DNA from: Sandaracinaceae bacterium
GTDB lineage: Bacteria > Myxococcota_A > Polyangia > Polyangiales > Sandaracinaceae
Reading direction: 5' to 3'
NCBI GenBank assembly: GCA_020633195.1
Contig: JACKEC010000019.1
Coordinates: forward strand, 372,001 to 436,000
DNA: 64,000 nucleotides
This document shows positions 1-8,857 of this stretch, one piece after another. Position numbers and translations under genes: made by a program. Every line of letters starts with the position of its first letter. Position 1 is the first letter of the stretch. The notes under the pieces were generated by a model that was not told where the DNA came from, did not search any database, and worked only from the letters and a program-made list of their open reading frames with translations.

Positions 1-2
1 TC

Positions 3-3000
3 CCCCCGACCACGGGCGGTGAGGACCCGGACCTGTTCCGCACCGATCACACCTACGGCTTCTTCATCGGCGCCACCCACTACCGAACCGTGCTCGAGAG
101 CACCACGCTGCCGAGCGGCGGGACCTACCACTACGCCTACGACGACCGGGGCAACCAGACCGAGGTCTCGGACGACGCGGGCAACGTGATCTTCGAGCGC
201 GTCTACAACCCCGACGGCAGCATCGCGACCCTCACCGACCGCTTCGGCACCGTCACCTACGACTACGGCGCGCAGGGCATGCCGGTCCGCGTGATGGGCG
301 CCGACGGCACCATCACCGAGCTCGACTACGACATCCTCGGCAACGTCACCGAGGTGCGTCGCGGCGGAGTGACCCAGCGCTTCCGCTACGACGCAGGCGG
401 CCGACGGTTGCACTCCGACTTCGGCAACGGCGTGACGGTCGCCTACGAGTACGACAACGGCGATGACTGGACCGCAATCCAAGGGCCGACGTTCGGTCGG
501 GTCGAGCGCCGGGTGAGCTCGTCGGGCCGCCTGCTGTCCTGGACCGAGCCGAACGGCGACACCTTCTCACAGACCTTCGATGCGTCGGGGCAGCTCCGCA
601 GCCGCATCGACGAGCTCGGCAACGTCACGACCTACACCTACGACGCCGCCGGTCGGCTGGAGTCCACGCTAGACGCCGCCCGCGGCGCGACCACCTCGTA
701 CGTCCGCGACCCGCTCGGGCGCGTCCTCAGCCAGACGGACCCTGCCGGTGAGGTGCGCTCGTACACCTACGATCCGCGCGGCAGCGTCGCCACGACCACC
801 GACGAGCGGATGCACGTGACGACGAGCACCACGCTGCCGACGAGCACGTCCACGACCGACGCCCTGTCGAACACCACCACGAGCACCCAGACCGACTACG
901 GCCTACCGTCGTCATCGACCTACCCGGGGGGAGCGACGACCGCGAGCGCCTTCAACGGCCTCACGCACATCGACAGCAGCACCAGCTTCCCCGCGTCGCA
1001 GACCGACGAGTCGTCGCGCGTGCGTAGCTTCAGCTACGACGCGCGCAGCGTGCTCAACGGCGCCACCGACCTCGGAGGCAACCCCTGGAGCTACGCGCAC
1101 ACCGAGGTCCTCGGGGGCGACGTCCAATGGGACGTCCAGTCGGGCGACGTCAGCCTCACCGCCGAAGGCGCACGCGCTCCGGTGTCTCGCTACGGCAGCC
1201 GCGACGAGTCACGCGACGGCCCGCGCCCCGAGGAGCTCGACGCGTGGACCGACCGCCTCCAGACGGTCACCAGCCCCCTCGGTGAGGTCACCCAGTGGAC
1301 CTTCGGGCCGGGCGGGGAGATCAGCCAGGTCGACTACCCGAACGGCGGCGTCCTCACGCGCACCTTCGGCGCCGACCTCCGCATCGCCACCGAGACGCGG
1401 CCTTTCGGGACCACCCTGACCTTCGGCTACGACGGCGCGGGACGGATGATCAGTCGCACCGGCTCCGACGGCTCGTCTCAGTCCTACAGCTACGCGCCCG
1501 GCGATCGGCTCGACACGATCACCGACGCGACCGGCACCACGACCTACCACTACGACACGGCCGGCCGGATGAGCGGCCTCGACTACCCGAGCCAGCTCGG
1601 CTTCGAGCAGCAGTGGGACCCGAGCGACCGCATCGAAGCCGTCCGAGTGCACGCCGACCCGGCGGTGGACCCTCGCGTCTTCGAGTCGACCTACACCTAC
1701 GACGAGGCGGGCAACCTCGAGAGCGTCACCGACCCCTTCGGCCGGACCACCACCTACACCTACGACGCGCTCGACCGCCTCGCGACCGAGACGCGCCCCA
1801 ACGGCGTCACGAGCACCCACACCTACGACGGCCGCGGCTGGGTCACTTCCATCGTGCACGCTGACGCAGGCGGCACCGTGATCGCGTCGGTCGCCTACAT
1901 CCGATCGCCGAGCGGCGAGCCCACCCGCGTCACCCGCGAGGACGGCAGCTACGTCCTCGTCGACTACGACCCTGCGCTGCGGGTCGAGCGAGAGCGCTAC
2001 TTTGACGCGGCCGACGTGCTCGAGGAGGAGCTGGCCTACACCTACGATGCCGACGGCAATCGGACGTCACGGAGTCAGACGCTTGGCGGTGGGCCGGGCG
2101 TGACCGAGACTTGCGTCTATGGTCCGGGGTCCGAGCTGCTGCGCGTGGAGGTCGGCGGCGTGCCAACTCAGGAGTTCACGTACGACGCGGGCGGGCGCGT
2201 GACCCGCATTGTGCGCGACGGGCGCGACCTGATGTTCACGTACGACGCCGACGACCACGTCGTGGCGATCGACGAGGCCGGCGGAGAGCGGACCGAGTTC
2301 GCGTTCGACGCCGAAGGGCGCCGGACCGGGCGACAAGTGTTCGCGGGGGCCGCGCTGCTGAGCGCGATGGCGTTTGCGACCGCGCCCGGGCTGGCTTCGG
2401 GGCTGGACTCTCCGCATTTGAGTGATGACGGGGCCGGGGGGGCCGCGGCTGGGTACGTGTACGAGGGGGAGCACGCGCTGGCGCGGTTCGACGCCGGGTC
2501 GACCGAGCCGGTCTACTACCTGCGCGACGCGATGGGGTCGGTCATCGGGCTCGTCGATGGGAGTGGGACCGGCACGGGGCGGGTGCACTACGACGGCTTT
2601 GGGAACGAGCGGCGCCGCGATGGGGCGTTGGCTGCGTTGCCCGTGGAGGGTGGGCCGCGGTTTCAGGGGATGTGGGAGGAGCCGGGGCTCGGGTACTACG
2701 TGCGGGCACGGAGGTATGACCCGAGGACGGGGCGGTTTGGCTCGCGGGACCCAGGTCCGACCCAAACTCGACGCCCAACATCAACGCTTCCCTATGCATT
2801 CGCAGATGGAAACCCCTATTTCCTCCTCGACCCGACAGGACTTTCAGCGGACAGCGTTCTCGACCTGGAAGCCGCGGCAATCGCGGCGCTATTAATCACT
2901 GTAGCGATATCGACAAGCCTGCCACGTGATCAGGTATCTGACCGCGTACGCACCCGCCGTCGCGGCTGGGTAATCGTTAGCGCATCGGATGCCATTCATG

Positions 3001-3278
3001 CGGTCGCCGCATATCGTCTCTATGGCATATCCAACTTCCCCATAATAAACATCGTTGAACCACTGGACTCCGGAATCGCACACGTGAACGAGTTGTGGGC
3101 ACCTCCGGATCCATTCGACCCGGATCAGTACTCCGACACCGCTGCTCGTTACAGCGCACTCGGCAAATGGAAGTCTTGGTTCGCCGTCGGTGCACTACCG
3201 GTCGTCCGACGCAGCGTCCTCTTGGGTGGTGGAGGCACGCCACTCACCGAGTGGTCACAGTCCGCGCCCTATCGCTAG
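3..3278 (+). CDS. Rhs/YD-repeat protein with variable C-terminal tip (5' end outside window)
   Basis: The frame is open from base 3, so the true start lies upstream; the first GTG at 90 is only internal. Tandem YD/RHS repeats (YDAAGRL, YDALDRL, YDADGNR type) fill most of the protein. A conserved RHS core follows around nt 2460-2840, with GSVIGLVD, YDGFGNE, RARRYDPRTGRF, GNPYF and DPTGL motifs. After DPTGL (about nt 2841) come roughly 145 residues of unrelated sequence: a hydrophobic stretch (AAAIAALLITVAI), then an untypeable tip. The family (known) builds a beta-cage shell that releases a toxic C-terminal domain in contact-dependent or secretion-linked competition. From nt 2,750 the DNA becomes visibly AT-richer than the core, which suggests an exchanged tip. 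The gene is followed 11 bp later by a candidate immunity gene. Rhs family assignment is sure; tip activity is unknown. Confidence 0.93.
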   Translation, partial: PPTTGGEDPDLFRTDHTYGFFIGATHYRTVLESTTLPSGGTYHYAYDDRGNQTEVSDDAGNVIFERVYNPDGSIATLTDRFGTVTYDYGAQGMPVRVMGADGTITELDYDILGNVTEVRRGGVTQRFRYDAGGRRLHSDFGNGVTVAYEYDNGDDWTAIQGPTFGRVERRVSSSGRLLSWTEPNGDTFSQTFDASGQLRSRIDELGNVTTYTYDAAGRLESTLDAARGATTSYVRDPLGRVLSQTDPAGEVRSYTYDPRGSVATTTDERMHVTTSTTLPTSTSTTDALSNTTTSTQTDYGLPSSSTYPGGATTASAFNGLTHIDSSTSFPASQTDESSRVRSFSYDARSVLNGATDLGGNPWSYAHTEVLGGDVQWDVQSGDVSLTAEGARAPVSRYGSRDESRDGPRPEELDAWTDRLQTVTSPLGEVTQWTFGPGGEISQVDYPNGGVLTRTFGADLRIATETRPFGTTLTFGYDGAGRMISRTGSDGSSQSYSYAPGDRLDTITDATGTTTYHYDTAGRMSGLDYPSQLGFEQQWDPSDRIEAVRVHADPAVDPRVFESTYTYDEAGNLESVTDPFGRTTTYTYDALDRLATETRPNGVTSTHTYDGRGWVTSIVHADAGGTVIASVAYIRSPSGEPTRVTREDGSYVLVDYDPALRVERERYFDAADVLEEELAYTYDADGNRTSRSQTLGGGPGVTETCVYGPGSELLRVEVGGVPTQEFTYDAGGRVTRIVRDGRDLMFTYDADDHVVAIDEAGGERTEFAFDAEGRRTGRQVFAGAALLSAMAFATAPGLASGLDSPHLSDDGAGGAAAGYVYEGEHALARFDAGSTEPVYYLRDAMGSVIGLVDGSGTGTGRVHYDGFGNERRRDGALAALPVEGGPRFQGMWEEPGLGYYVRARRYDPRTGRFGSRDPGPTQTRRPTSTLPYAFADGNPYFLLDPTGLSADSVLDLEAAAIAALLITVAISTSLPRDQVSDRVRTRRRGWVIVSASDAIHAVAAYRLYGISNFPIINIVEPLDSGIAHVNELWAPPDPFDPDQYSDTAARYSALGKWKSWFAVGALPVVRRSVLLGGGGTPLTEWSQSAPYR

Positions 3279-3288
3279 GCAACCATTC

Positions 3289-4542
3289 ATGCAGCGACTA
3301 ATCGTCAAGCCGGATCCCAGCTCTCATTCGCTCGACTCACTGATCGACAGTATCGCCTTGCCGAGCCCAAGTTGGATCGATTGCATCGTGATTCTGGCCG
3401 GCCTTGGCCCTTATCATCTTGCCAGGAAAGCCAGCGACTTGGTGCGGAAAGGAGCTGCGTTGGCCGGCGTCCACTATCTTCCTCTCCTCGGGCCATCGAC
3501 GCTGCGAGGACGTGGGACGGTTGTGAACATTCAGGCGGAATCGGGGGAGGTGCTTACACTAGACTCGTCGGCGAGAGGGTTCCTCTCCCTCGACTATCTG
3601 CTTCGAATGTGGTCGGTGGACCGTGTGAATGATCCGTTCTCGTGTTTTGTCAAGACCTGCCTGGGGCCATCCACCTACCAGTTAGAGATGACTGGTTGGG
3701 CAAGGCGGTCGGCCTGGCAGGCGGGTGGCAGTTCACAGGTATGGCAAACCTCCTCACACGATCTAGCCGTTGAGCTTCCCAGCTGGGTTGCTCGTACGTC
3801 ATGGCAGGAGATCGCGGAGCGGGCGCGAGGATGGACCCCCCCCGGCGAGTTCGCGGTACGGGAAGGTCTGCATCTTTATGTAGATGGGTTGGGCTCGAAC
3901 TTGGGTTCGTGCCCTGAACTGTGTGTCTCCTATGCCCGTCTAGCTCCGGAGACGGATGTGGCGGACAAGGCGGATGTGCTCGCTAGGGCGGCTCTATCGC
4001 CGTATTGTGGTGTCTCAATTCTGACCGTACTGGCCATGCGGCTTCCGGATCTACGCACCCTTAGGAACGAGTTGACATCTTTGGGAATTGAGGCGACAAA
4101 ATCAGTGCACCCAGGCGTGCTATACGGTGGAATCGCTCTCTTGATCGCTGCAAGGAATGCCTTTGGAGAGGATTCCCTCGCGGATCGCATTCAGGACGGG
4201 TTCGCGCGGGGCGTGCGCGTTGGCAAGCGCGATGCTTCGCATACATATCTGATAGCCATGGAGGCGTTGATTGAAGGTTCTGTGCACTCGAGTCGGTTGG
4301 TAGACTTGGCACTCAGCGGCCCGCTTCATGGGGTGGCAGAGATGGGGTCAATACTCTGTGCGATTGGCTCCAAGGAGAGCGTTGCGAGATTACGCCGTGC
4401 GGCGGAGAAGACCGGCCCGGCGGCCTCCGAGGCGAGAGCAGTAATTGCCGCAGGATTGGGTGGTGCCGGTGCAGCTCGGCCGGCCTGGAGAGTCCGCCGG
4501 ATTGAGCACTATCGTCAGCAGCTGAAGGGACGACAGCGATGA
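3289..4542 (+). CDS. Unknown protein, candidate immunity partner of the Rhs tip
   Basis: 417 residues, starting with ATG 3289 just 11 bp after the Rhs stop. An upstream ATG at 3190 would overlap the Rhs gene by 89 bp and is less likely. No family is recognised. The N-terminal third includes a hydrophobic stretch (SWIDCIVILAGLG). The middle contains Trp-rich segments. The C-terminal half (about residues 200-400) reads as helical repeat-like sequence (ARAALSPYCGVSILTVLAMR; HPGVLYGGIALLIAARNAFG). Base composition is lower in GC than the flanking chromosome, like the Rhs tip. The immunity role is inferred only from position immediately behind an Rhs tip; at this size it could instead be an effector-associated accessory protein. 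Confidence 0.6.
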   Translation: MQRLIVKPDPSSHSLDSLIDSIALPSPSWIDCIVILAGLGPYHLARKASDLVRKGAALAGVHYLPLLGPSTLRGRGTVVNIQAESGEVLTLDSSARGFLSLDYLLRMWSVDRVNDPFSCFVKTCLGPSTYQLEMTGWARRSAWQAGGSSQVWQTSSHDLAVELPSWVARTSWQEIAERARGWTPPGEFAVREGLHLYVDGLGSNLGSCPELCVSYARLAPETDVADKADVLARAALSPYCGVSILTVLAMRLPDLRTLRNELTSLGIEATKSVHPGVLYGGIALLIAARNAFGEDSLADRIQDGFARGVRVGKRDASHTYLIAMEALIEGSVHSSRLVDLALSGPLHGVAEMGSILCAIGSKESVARLRRAAEKTGPAASEARAVIAAGLGGAGAARPAWRVRRIEHYRQQLKGRQR

Positions 4543-4648
4543 GGGAAAGGCGCTCTGCGAGATGGTCGCACCCGGGATCTCGCAGTGCGTTGTGGCAACT
4601 CAGTGCGGCGGTCCTGCCGTTGTAAGCTCGGGAGGGGAGGCTGGATTG

Positions 4649-5254
4649 ATGTCGACGGTGAGTGACCCACGCGACTATGAGGAGATGCTACGCCACGGAA
4701 TCGCATTCGACGCATTGGAGCACGGCGTGCGTCAGTTGCTTCAGGCGCGCTTCCTCGAGAGACTGCAGACGTTGCCCTTGGTTGGCGAGCAGTCACCCGG
4801 CTGGCCACGTGTTCGTGCACACGAACGGGTCGAGGTGTACGTGACTACCGGCGGTGAGCGCATAGACGAGGGCGTCGTCACGATTGCCGGCGTTTTCCAG
4901 ACCAGTTCGGGCGTTCTCGTTGCCTTCGAAACCGGGGCGAACTGGACGCCGAGTACTCCGGTGACACTGGCCCTTACGAGCGGTGAAAGGCATGTGCGAA
5001 GTGGGATGCCATGGCAGCGGACTTTTGTTTCTCTGGGGATCAATGAATCGCATTGCGAGCATGTAAGAGAGCGAGCCCAAATCGTCAGTGATCCGAGGCG
5101 ATATTTGGACAAGATCCGCTCTCAGGTGAGGGACGGAGAGGTCGAGCCGTTCGTAGCGATCGCGCGACTCAGCGATCTCACCGAATTCCTGCTGGCCGAG
5201 AGAGATGACGCGCATGCCTTGGCCGAACTCGAGCAGTGGGAGGAAGGTAAGTGA
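4649..5254 (+). CDS. Unknown 201-residue protein in Rhs accessory cluster
   Basis: Start ATG 4649 is chosen because a strong Shine-Dalgarno run (GGAGGGGAGG, 4631-4640) sits 8 bases upstream; an earlier frame opening at 4562 lacks one. No family is recognised. The protein is soluble, with no signal peptide or membrane segment. The central part (about residues 50-120) has beta-rich VxV patterns (RVEVYVTTGG, VVTIAGVF, VLVAFETG). The C-terminus is helical and acidic. The stop overlaps a GTG (GTGA at 5251-5254) that would open the next small frame, which suggests translational coupling. It may be a second immunity-like or accessory gene of the Rhs locus; this is inference from position. Confidence 0.55.
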   Translation: MSTVSDPRDYEEMLRHGIAFDALEHGVRQLLQARFLERLQTLPLVGEQSPGWPRVRAHERVEVYVTTGGERIDEGVVTIAGVFQTSSGVLVAFETGANWTPSTPVTLALTSGERHVRSGMPWQRTFVSLGINESHCEHVRERAQIVSDPRRYLDKIRSQVRDGEVEPFVAIARLSDLTEFLLAERDDAHALAELEQWEEGK

Positions 5255-5436
5255 GCGGAGGCTTCTCAAACAGTCCCTGTTTGGAGTAGCACGATCCCAC
5301 CCAGGGTCTCAGCGAGCTCGTCCGCCGCCTGCGGCGTGAGGGCGTGATGCAGTTCGTCGGTGCCGGTGTCTGGGAGATTCACGATTGGGAGAGATTCGAC
5401 CGGTGGGCTACGTTCTTTGTGGGGGACCTGCCATGA
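5251..5436 (+). pseudogene. Small coupled frame interrupted by an in-frame TAG
   Basis: A frame begins with GTG 5251 overlapping the upstream stop (GTGA), runs 12 codons to TAG 5287-5289, then stays open as 48 codons to TGA 5434-5436. That final stop overlaps the ATG of the next gene (ATGA). The double coupling suggests one ancestral ~61-codon gene broken by a nonsense change. Alternatively, only the distal part is translated, from ATG 5347. The distal peptide contains LSELVRRLRREGVMQ and WEIHDWERFDRW and is not recognised. The segment just after the TAG carries a copy of a motif (GATCCCACCC) that recurs around this cluster. Confidence 0.4.
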
Positions 5437-5816
5437 CGGGTCGGAGTGTGAGGTTTCCGTCGCGCCGAATCGACGGCACCTTCGTGGTAGATGTCGTGGT
5501 CCGAGTTCCGCATTCCGTCTCCGCGGACATGGGCGAATGGCTGGAGCACTGGGTAGCTTCCAATCTGACTTGGCGTTGGGAAACCGATCGAGCCGCCTCA
5601 GGAGAAGCTCAAGAGAGCCGATGTCTACAGTTGTCAAAGGCATTCGATCCGCTTCCACGTGTGCATGTCATTGATGAGGACATTGTCCACATACGTCTTT
5701 TCGGCACTCGAGAGGCCGTCTTCTGGCGAGATTGGGTTGCCAGACTGTTGCAGGATGCCGAAGCTGACTTCGGAACTGTCGAGGTACTCCGAGTGAAAGA
5801 CGCGCAGGTAGCCTGA
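5433..5816 (+). CDS. Unknown 127-residue protein in Rhs accessory cluster
   Basis: ATG 5433 overlaps the TGA of the preceding small frame and has GGGGGA upstream. The protein is soluble and unrecognised. A beta-rich first half (FVVDVVVRVPHSVSADM) is followed by WLEHWVASNLTWRWE and an acidic C-terminal part. Like its upstream neighbours it lies between the Rhs gene and the repeat-rich region. The codon use is less GC-biased than in the core genes, which fits an acquired cassette. The role is unknown; a small immunity protein is possible. Confidence 0.5.
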   Translation: MTGRSVRFPSRRIDGTFVVDVVVRVPHSVSADMGEWLEHWVASNLTWRWETDRAASGEAQESRCLQLSKAFDPLPRVHVIDEDIVHIRLFGTREAVFWRDWVARLLQDAEADFGTVEVLRVKDAQVA

Positions 5817-5957
5817 GGGGGGGGCTGGATCCCTATCGGGTGCAGATCGGCTCATGCCGGGTCACGCAGCCCACGGAAGTTCTTGAGGAATGTCGGTCTG
5901 GAGCTGCTCGGGGACTGGTTGATCTGAGAGGCCACCCGTAGTCGGTCGGAGGGCTGC
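5817..5957. other. Non-coding stretch leading into repeats
   Basis: No supportable gene. A short minus-strand frame ending at 5852 (tail FLKNFRGLRDPA) may be the end of a lost gene, but nothing identifies it. The stretch runs directly into the first REP-like hairpin repeat. Confidence 0.4.
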
Positions 5958-5990
5958 GAAGATCTGTCCGAGGTGCGGGACCTCGGGAGG
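5958..5990 (+). repeat. REP-like hairpin repeat, copy 1
   Basis: A 33-bp repeat with a 5' tag GAAGATCTGT, then a perfect 7-bp stem CCGAGGT / ACCTCGG around a GCGGG loop, then GAGG. Five copies occur in this window, all between 5.9 and 10.6 kb and all in the same orientation. A conserved 5' tag plus palindrome is typical of REP elements mobilised by RAYT transposases, whose remnants lie alongside. Confidence 0.75.
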
Positions 5991-6008
5991 GGCGGGGGGC
6001 GTGCTTGC

Positions 6009-6041
6009 GAAGATCTGTCCGAGGTGCGGGACCTCGGGAGG
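6009..6041 (+). repeat. REP-like hairpin repeat, copy 2
   Basis: Identical 33-bp unit, 18 bp after copy 1. It marks the left edge of the 0.95-kb segment that is duplicated at 10,507. Confidence 0.75.
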
Positions 6042-6961
6042 GCGGGGGGTGACGGATCGCGGACGTCCGACGCCGGTTTCTGGTCCACCGTGCGCCCGCC
6101 AGCTCGTCCGGTTGGTCCGGCGGGCGCCGATCCCAGCGGGAAACACCGCCATCCGGTCGGCTCCCTGCAATTCGAACGGACCGGTGCGCGGCTCGGGCTG
6201 TCACCGAGCCGCGCGTGGCCTCGAGGGCCGACCGAGCCGAGCTACGTGTCGGGCTCGGGCTTGTGGCGCCGCGCGTCCTGGTTGCGCAGGATCACGAGCC
6301 GGGCCGTGTGTTCCCGAGCCGCGCTCTCGACGGGCGACTCGAGCCCACGTGTCTGGACCGGAGGGGGCGCGTCGTCGCCATCCACGGCGCGAGGCCCCGC
6401 GCCGAGGTCGGCCGGATCGACTCCGTCCTCACGCGCATCGGGGACCTGCTCTTGGAGCTCCTCGAGCGCCGCGCCACACGCGGTCGCGACGGCGTCCCGC
6501 GCGGCGAACGGCGACGCGGGCCACAGCGCGCTCCGGTCCGAGTTGCAGAGCACCGCGTCGGGGTGCATCTCGGCCACGTTGGCGCCGTGCTGGGCGACCA
6601 TCTGCAAGGTGCCGCACGGGAAGGCGGCGTCACGGTCGCCGGCCGTCCACGCGTGGCCCCGAAGCGCTGGTCCTCGAGCCGCAGGTGCTCGTCGATCTCG
6701 CGATGCTCCTCCGGCAGCCAGCCGCGACCGATCTTGTACCGAGGCACGGGCCGACCGCGCCGCTCGCGGCACGTGGCCGGCTCGCAGAACGGGTGGATGC
6801 GCTTCAGCTTCTGTGCGCCGACGACCCCACCGAGGCGCTCTCGGGCGAGCGCCCGCTCCTGCTGTTCGACGGCCTTCTCGAGCCAGTACACGAGCCCTTC
6901 GAGGTCGCTGCCGAACAAGCGCGCCAGCTCCGGTGGTGGGGTGAACACCAGCTCTCGCTCG
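6009..6961. repeat. 0.95-kb duplicated segment, copy 1
   Basis: This segment recurs at 10,507-11,456 with only scattered single-base changes plus two indels. Copy 1 lacks 19 bp near 6654 that copy 2 keeps; copy 2 lacks 23 bp near 11,349 that copy 1 keeps. Both copies carry the C-terminal half of the same broken minus-strand transposase-like gene and start with the same REP-like hairpin. Confidence 0.85.
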
Positions 6962-6967
6962 AGACGG
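6242..6967 (-). pseudogene. Fragment of RAYT-like transposase (C-terminal half), frameshifted
   Basis: Read on the minus strand, the frame from 6967 (ELVFTPPPELARLFG, then EKAVEQQERALARE and CEPATCRERRGRP) is in phase to about 6655. A 19-bp deletion there shifts it into the frame AGDRDAAFPCGTLQM that ends at TAG 6242. The order (PPP motif, basic helix, CRERRGRP, a D-R-D/FP-GT motif) resembles the C-terminal part of REP-associated Y1 transposases seen in myxobacteria; that match is from memory of the family. The N-terminal catalytic half is absent, replaced at the edge by REP-like copy 3. Non-functional. Confidence 0.6.
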
Positions 6968-7000
6968 GAAGATCTGTCCGAGGTGCGGGACCTCGGGAGG
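6968..7000 (+). repeat. REP-like hairpin repeat, copy 3 (at the Rhs module border)
   Basis: Identical 33-bp unit. Five bases after its end the sequence becomes homologous to the Rhs core (matching nt 1403 onward). It therefore marks the exact junction between transposase remnant and orphan Rhs module. Confidence 0.75.
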
Positions 7001-7004
7001 GGCG

Positions 7005-8829
7005 CTTCGGGACGACGCTCGCCTTCGGCTACGACGGCGCCGGACGGATGATCACTCGCACCGGCTCCGACGGCTCGTCCCGGTCCTACAGCTACGCGCC
7101 CGGCAACCGCCTCGACACCATCACCGACGCGACCGGCACGACCACGTACCACTACGACGCGGCAGGCCGGATGAGCGGCCTCGACTACCCGAGCCAGCTC
7201 GGCTTCGAGCGGCAGTGGGACCCGAGCGACCGCATCGAAGCCGTCCGCGTCCACGCCGACCCCGCAGTCGACGCGAGGGTCTTCGAGTCCACCTACACCT
7301 ACGACGAGGCCGGCAACCTCGAGAGCGTGACCGACCCCTTCGGGCGGACCACCACCTACACCTACGACGCGCTCAACCGCCTCGCGACCGAGACGCGGCC
7401 CAACGGCGTCACGAGCACCCACACCTACGACGGCCGCGGCTGGGTGACCTCCATCGTGCACGCCGACGCGGGCGGCACCGTGATCGCGTCGGTGGCCTAC
7501 CTCCGGTCGCCGAGCGGCGAGCCCACCCGCATTACCCGGGAGGACGGCAGCTACGTCCTAGTCGACTACGACCCCGCGCTGCGGGTCGAGAGGGAGCGCT
7601 ACTTCGACGCATCGGACGTGCTCGAGGAGGAGCTCGCCTACACCTACGACGCCGACGGCAACCGCACCTCGCGCACCCAGGCGCTTGGCGGCGGCCCGGG
7701 CGTGACCGAGACTTACGTCTATGGACCGGGCTCGGAGCTGCTGCGCGTGGAAGTCGGCGGCGTGCCCACGCAGGAGTTCACGTACGACGCGGGCGGGCGC
7801 GTGACCCGCATCGTTCGGGACGGGCGGGACCTGACGTTCACGTACGACGCGGACGACCACGTCGTCGCGATCGACGAAGCCGGGACCGGAGAGACCACGC
7901 GGTTCGCGTTCGACGCCGAGGGGCGGCGGACGGGGCGGCAGGTGTTCGCGGGGGCCGTGCTGCTGAGCGCGATGGCGTTCGCGACCGCGCCGGGGCTGGC
8001 TTCCGGGCTGGACTCTCCGCATCTGTCGGATGACGGGGCCGGGGGTGCTGCGGCTGGGTACGTCTACGTGGGGGAGCACGCGCTCGCGCGGTTCGATGCG
8101 GGGTCGACTGAGCCTGTGTACTACCTGCGCGACGCGATGGGGTCGGTCATCGGGCTCGTCGATCAGAGCGGCTCGAGCACGGGGAGGGTGCACTACGACG
8201 GGTTTGGGAATGAGCGGCGCAGCGATGGCGGGCTGGCGGGGCTGCCGGCGGAGGGTGGGCCGCGGTTTCAGGGGATGTGGGAGGATGGCGGGCTCTACTA
8301 CGTTCGGGCCCGACTCTATGATCCCGCTAGCGGCCGTTTCCTTGCTGCCGAACCGGCGCGAATCCAACGTCTTGATCCTGCTCGTACTTCGACATATCTA
8401 CTGGGCCGCAACAACCCGTTCATGAGTCGAGATCCCGATGGTCGATTCGCAGCCGCACTCTTTGTCCCCGCCCTTCTCAACGTGGGATTCCGAATCCAGG
8501 AGTCGACGGCAAAGCGTGCTCTGTTCATAGCGTTCGTCGCGAGCGTCGCTCTAGCGGCTGGTGTCCTTGATGCTGATGAGGCCTCAGAACTATCGTTCTC
8601 CGACATCCCCCGGGCACTCAGCCTGCTCGTTTTCAATCGCACGAGGGATGTTCGAAGAGCTTGCAGACAACTCGGCCTAGATTCCGCGCAGTGCCGACGA
8701 GCTATTCATAGTGTCAAAGATTCCGCGGGCCTCGGTGGTGCCGATGATATTGAAATCGACACCGTGACGGGAGATGTGTTCGACGCTGAGACCGGTGAGT
8801 GGATTGGCAACATTCTTGACGAAGACTGA
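7005..8829 (+). pseudogene. Orphan Rhs module: 5'-truncated core plus different C-terminal tip
   Basis: The sequence matches the first Rhs gene from nt 1403 to about 2683 almost residue for residue (YD repeats, GSVIGLVDQSG, YDGFGNE). It diverges just after the GMWE motif, where the core finishes as RARLYDPASGRF...NNPF...DPDG. The last ~125 residues are a distinct tip. It has a hydrophobic stretch (ALFIAFVASVALAAGV), then ARRACRQLGLDSAQ-like helical sequence (actually RRACRQLGLDSAQCRRAIH) and a C-terminal motif IDTVTGDVFDAETGEWIGNI. The frame stays open upstream to 6001, but that part is antisense to transposase debris; the first in-frame ATG within Rhs sequence is 7048. Without the N-terminal shell and delivery parts it is probably a silent reservoir module, as described for other Rhs loci. 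Confidence 0.8.
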
Positions 8830-8857
8830 AGATAGAGATTCGAGATCGAGTTGGTCG

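Noticed and set aside
6001..7000. Plus-strand extension of the orphan Rhs frame starting MLAKICPRCGTSGG, resembling a zinc ribbon
   Set aside because: The CPRCG peptide is produced by translating the REP-like hairpin; it recurs wherever the repeat does, and the rest is antisense to transposase debris.
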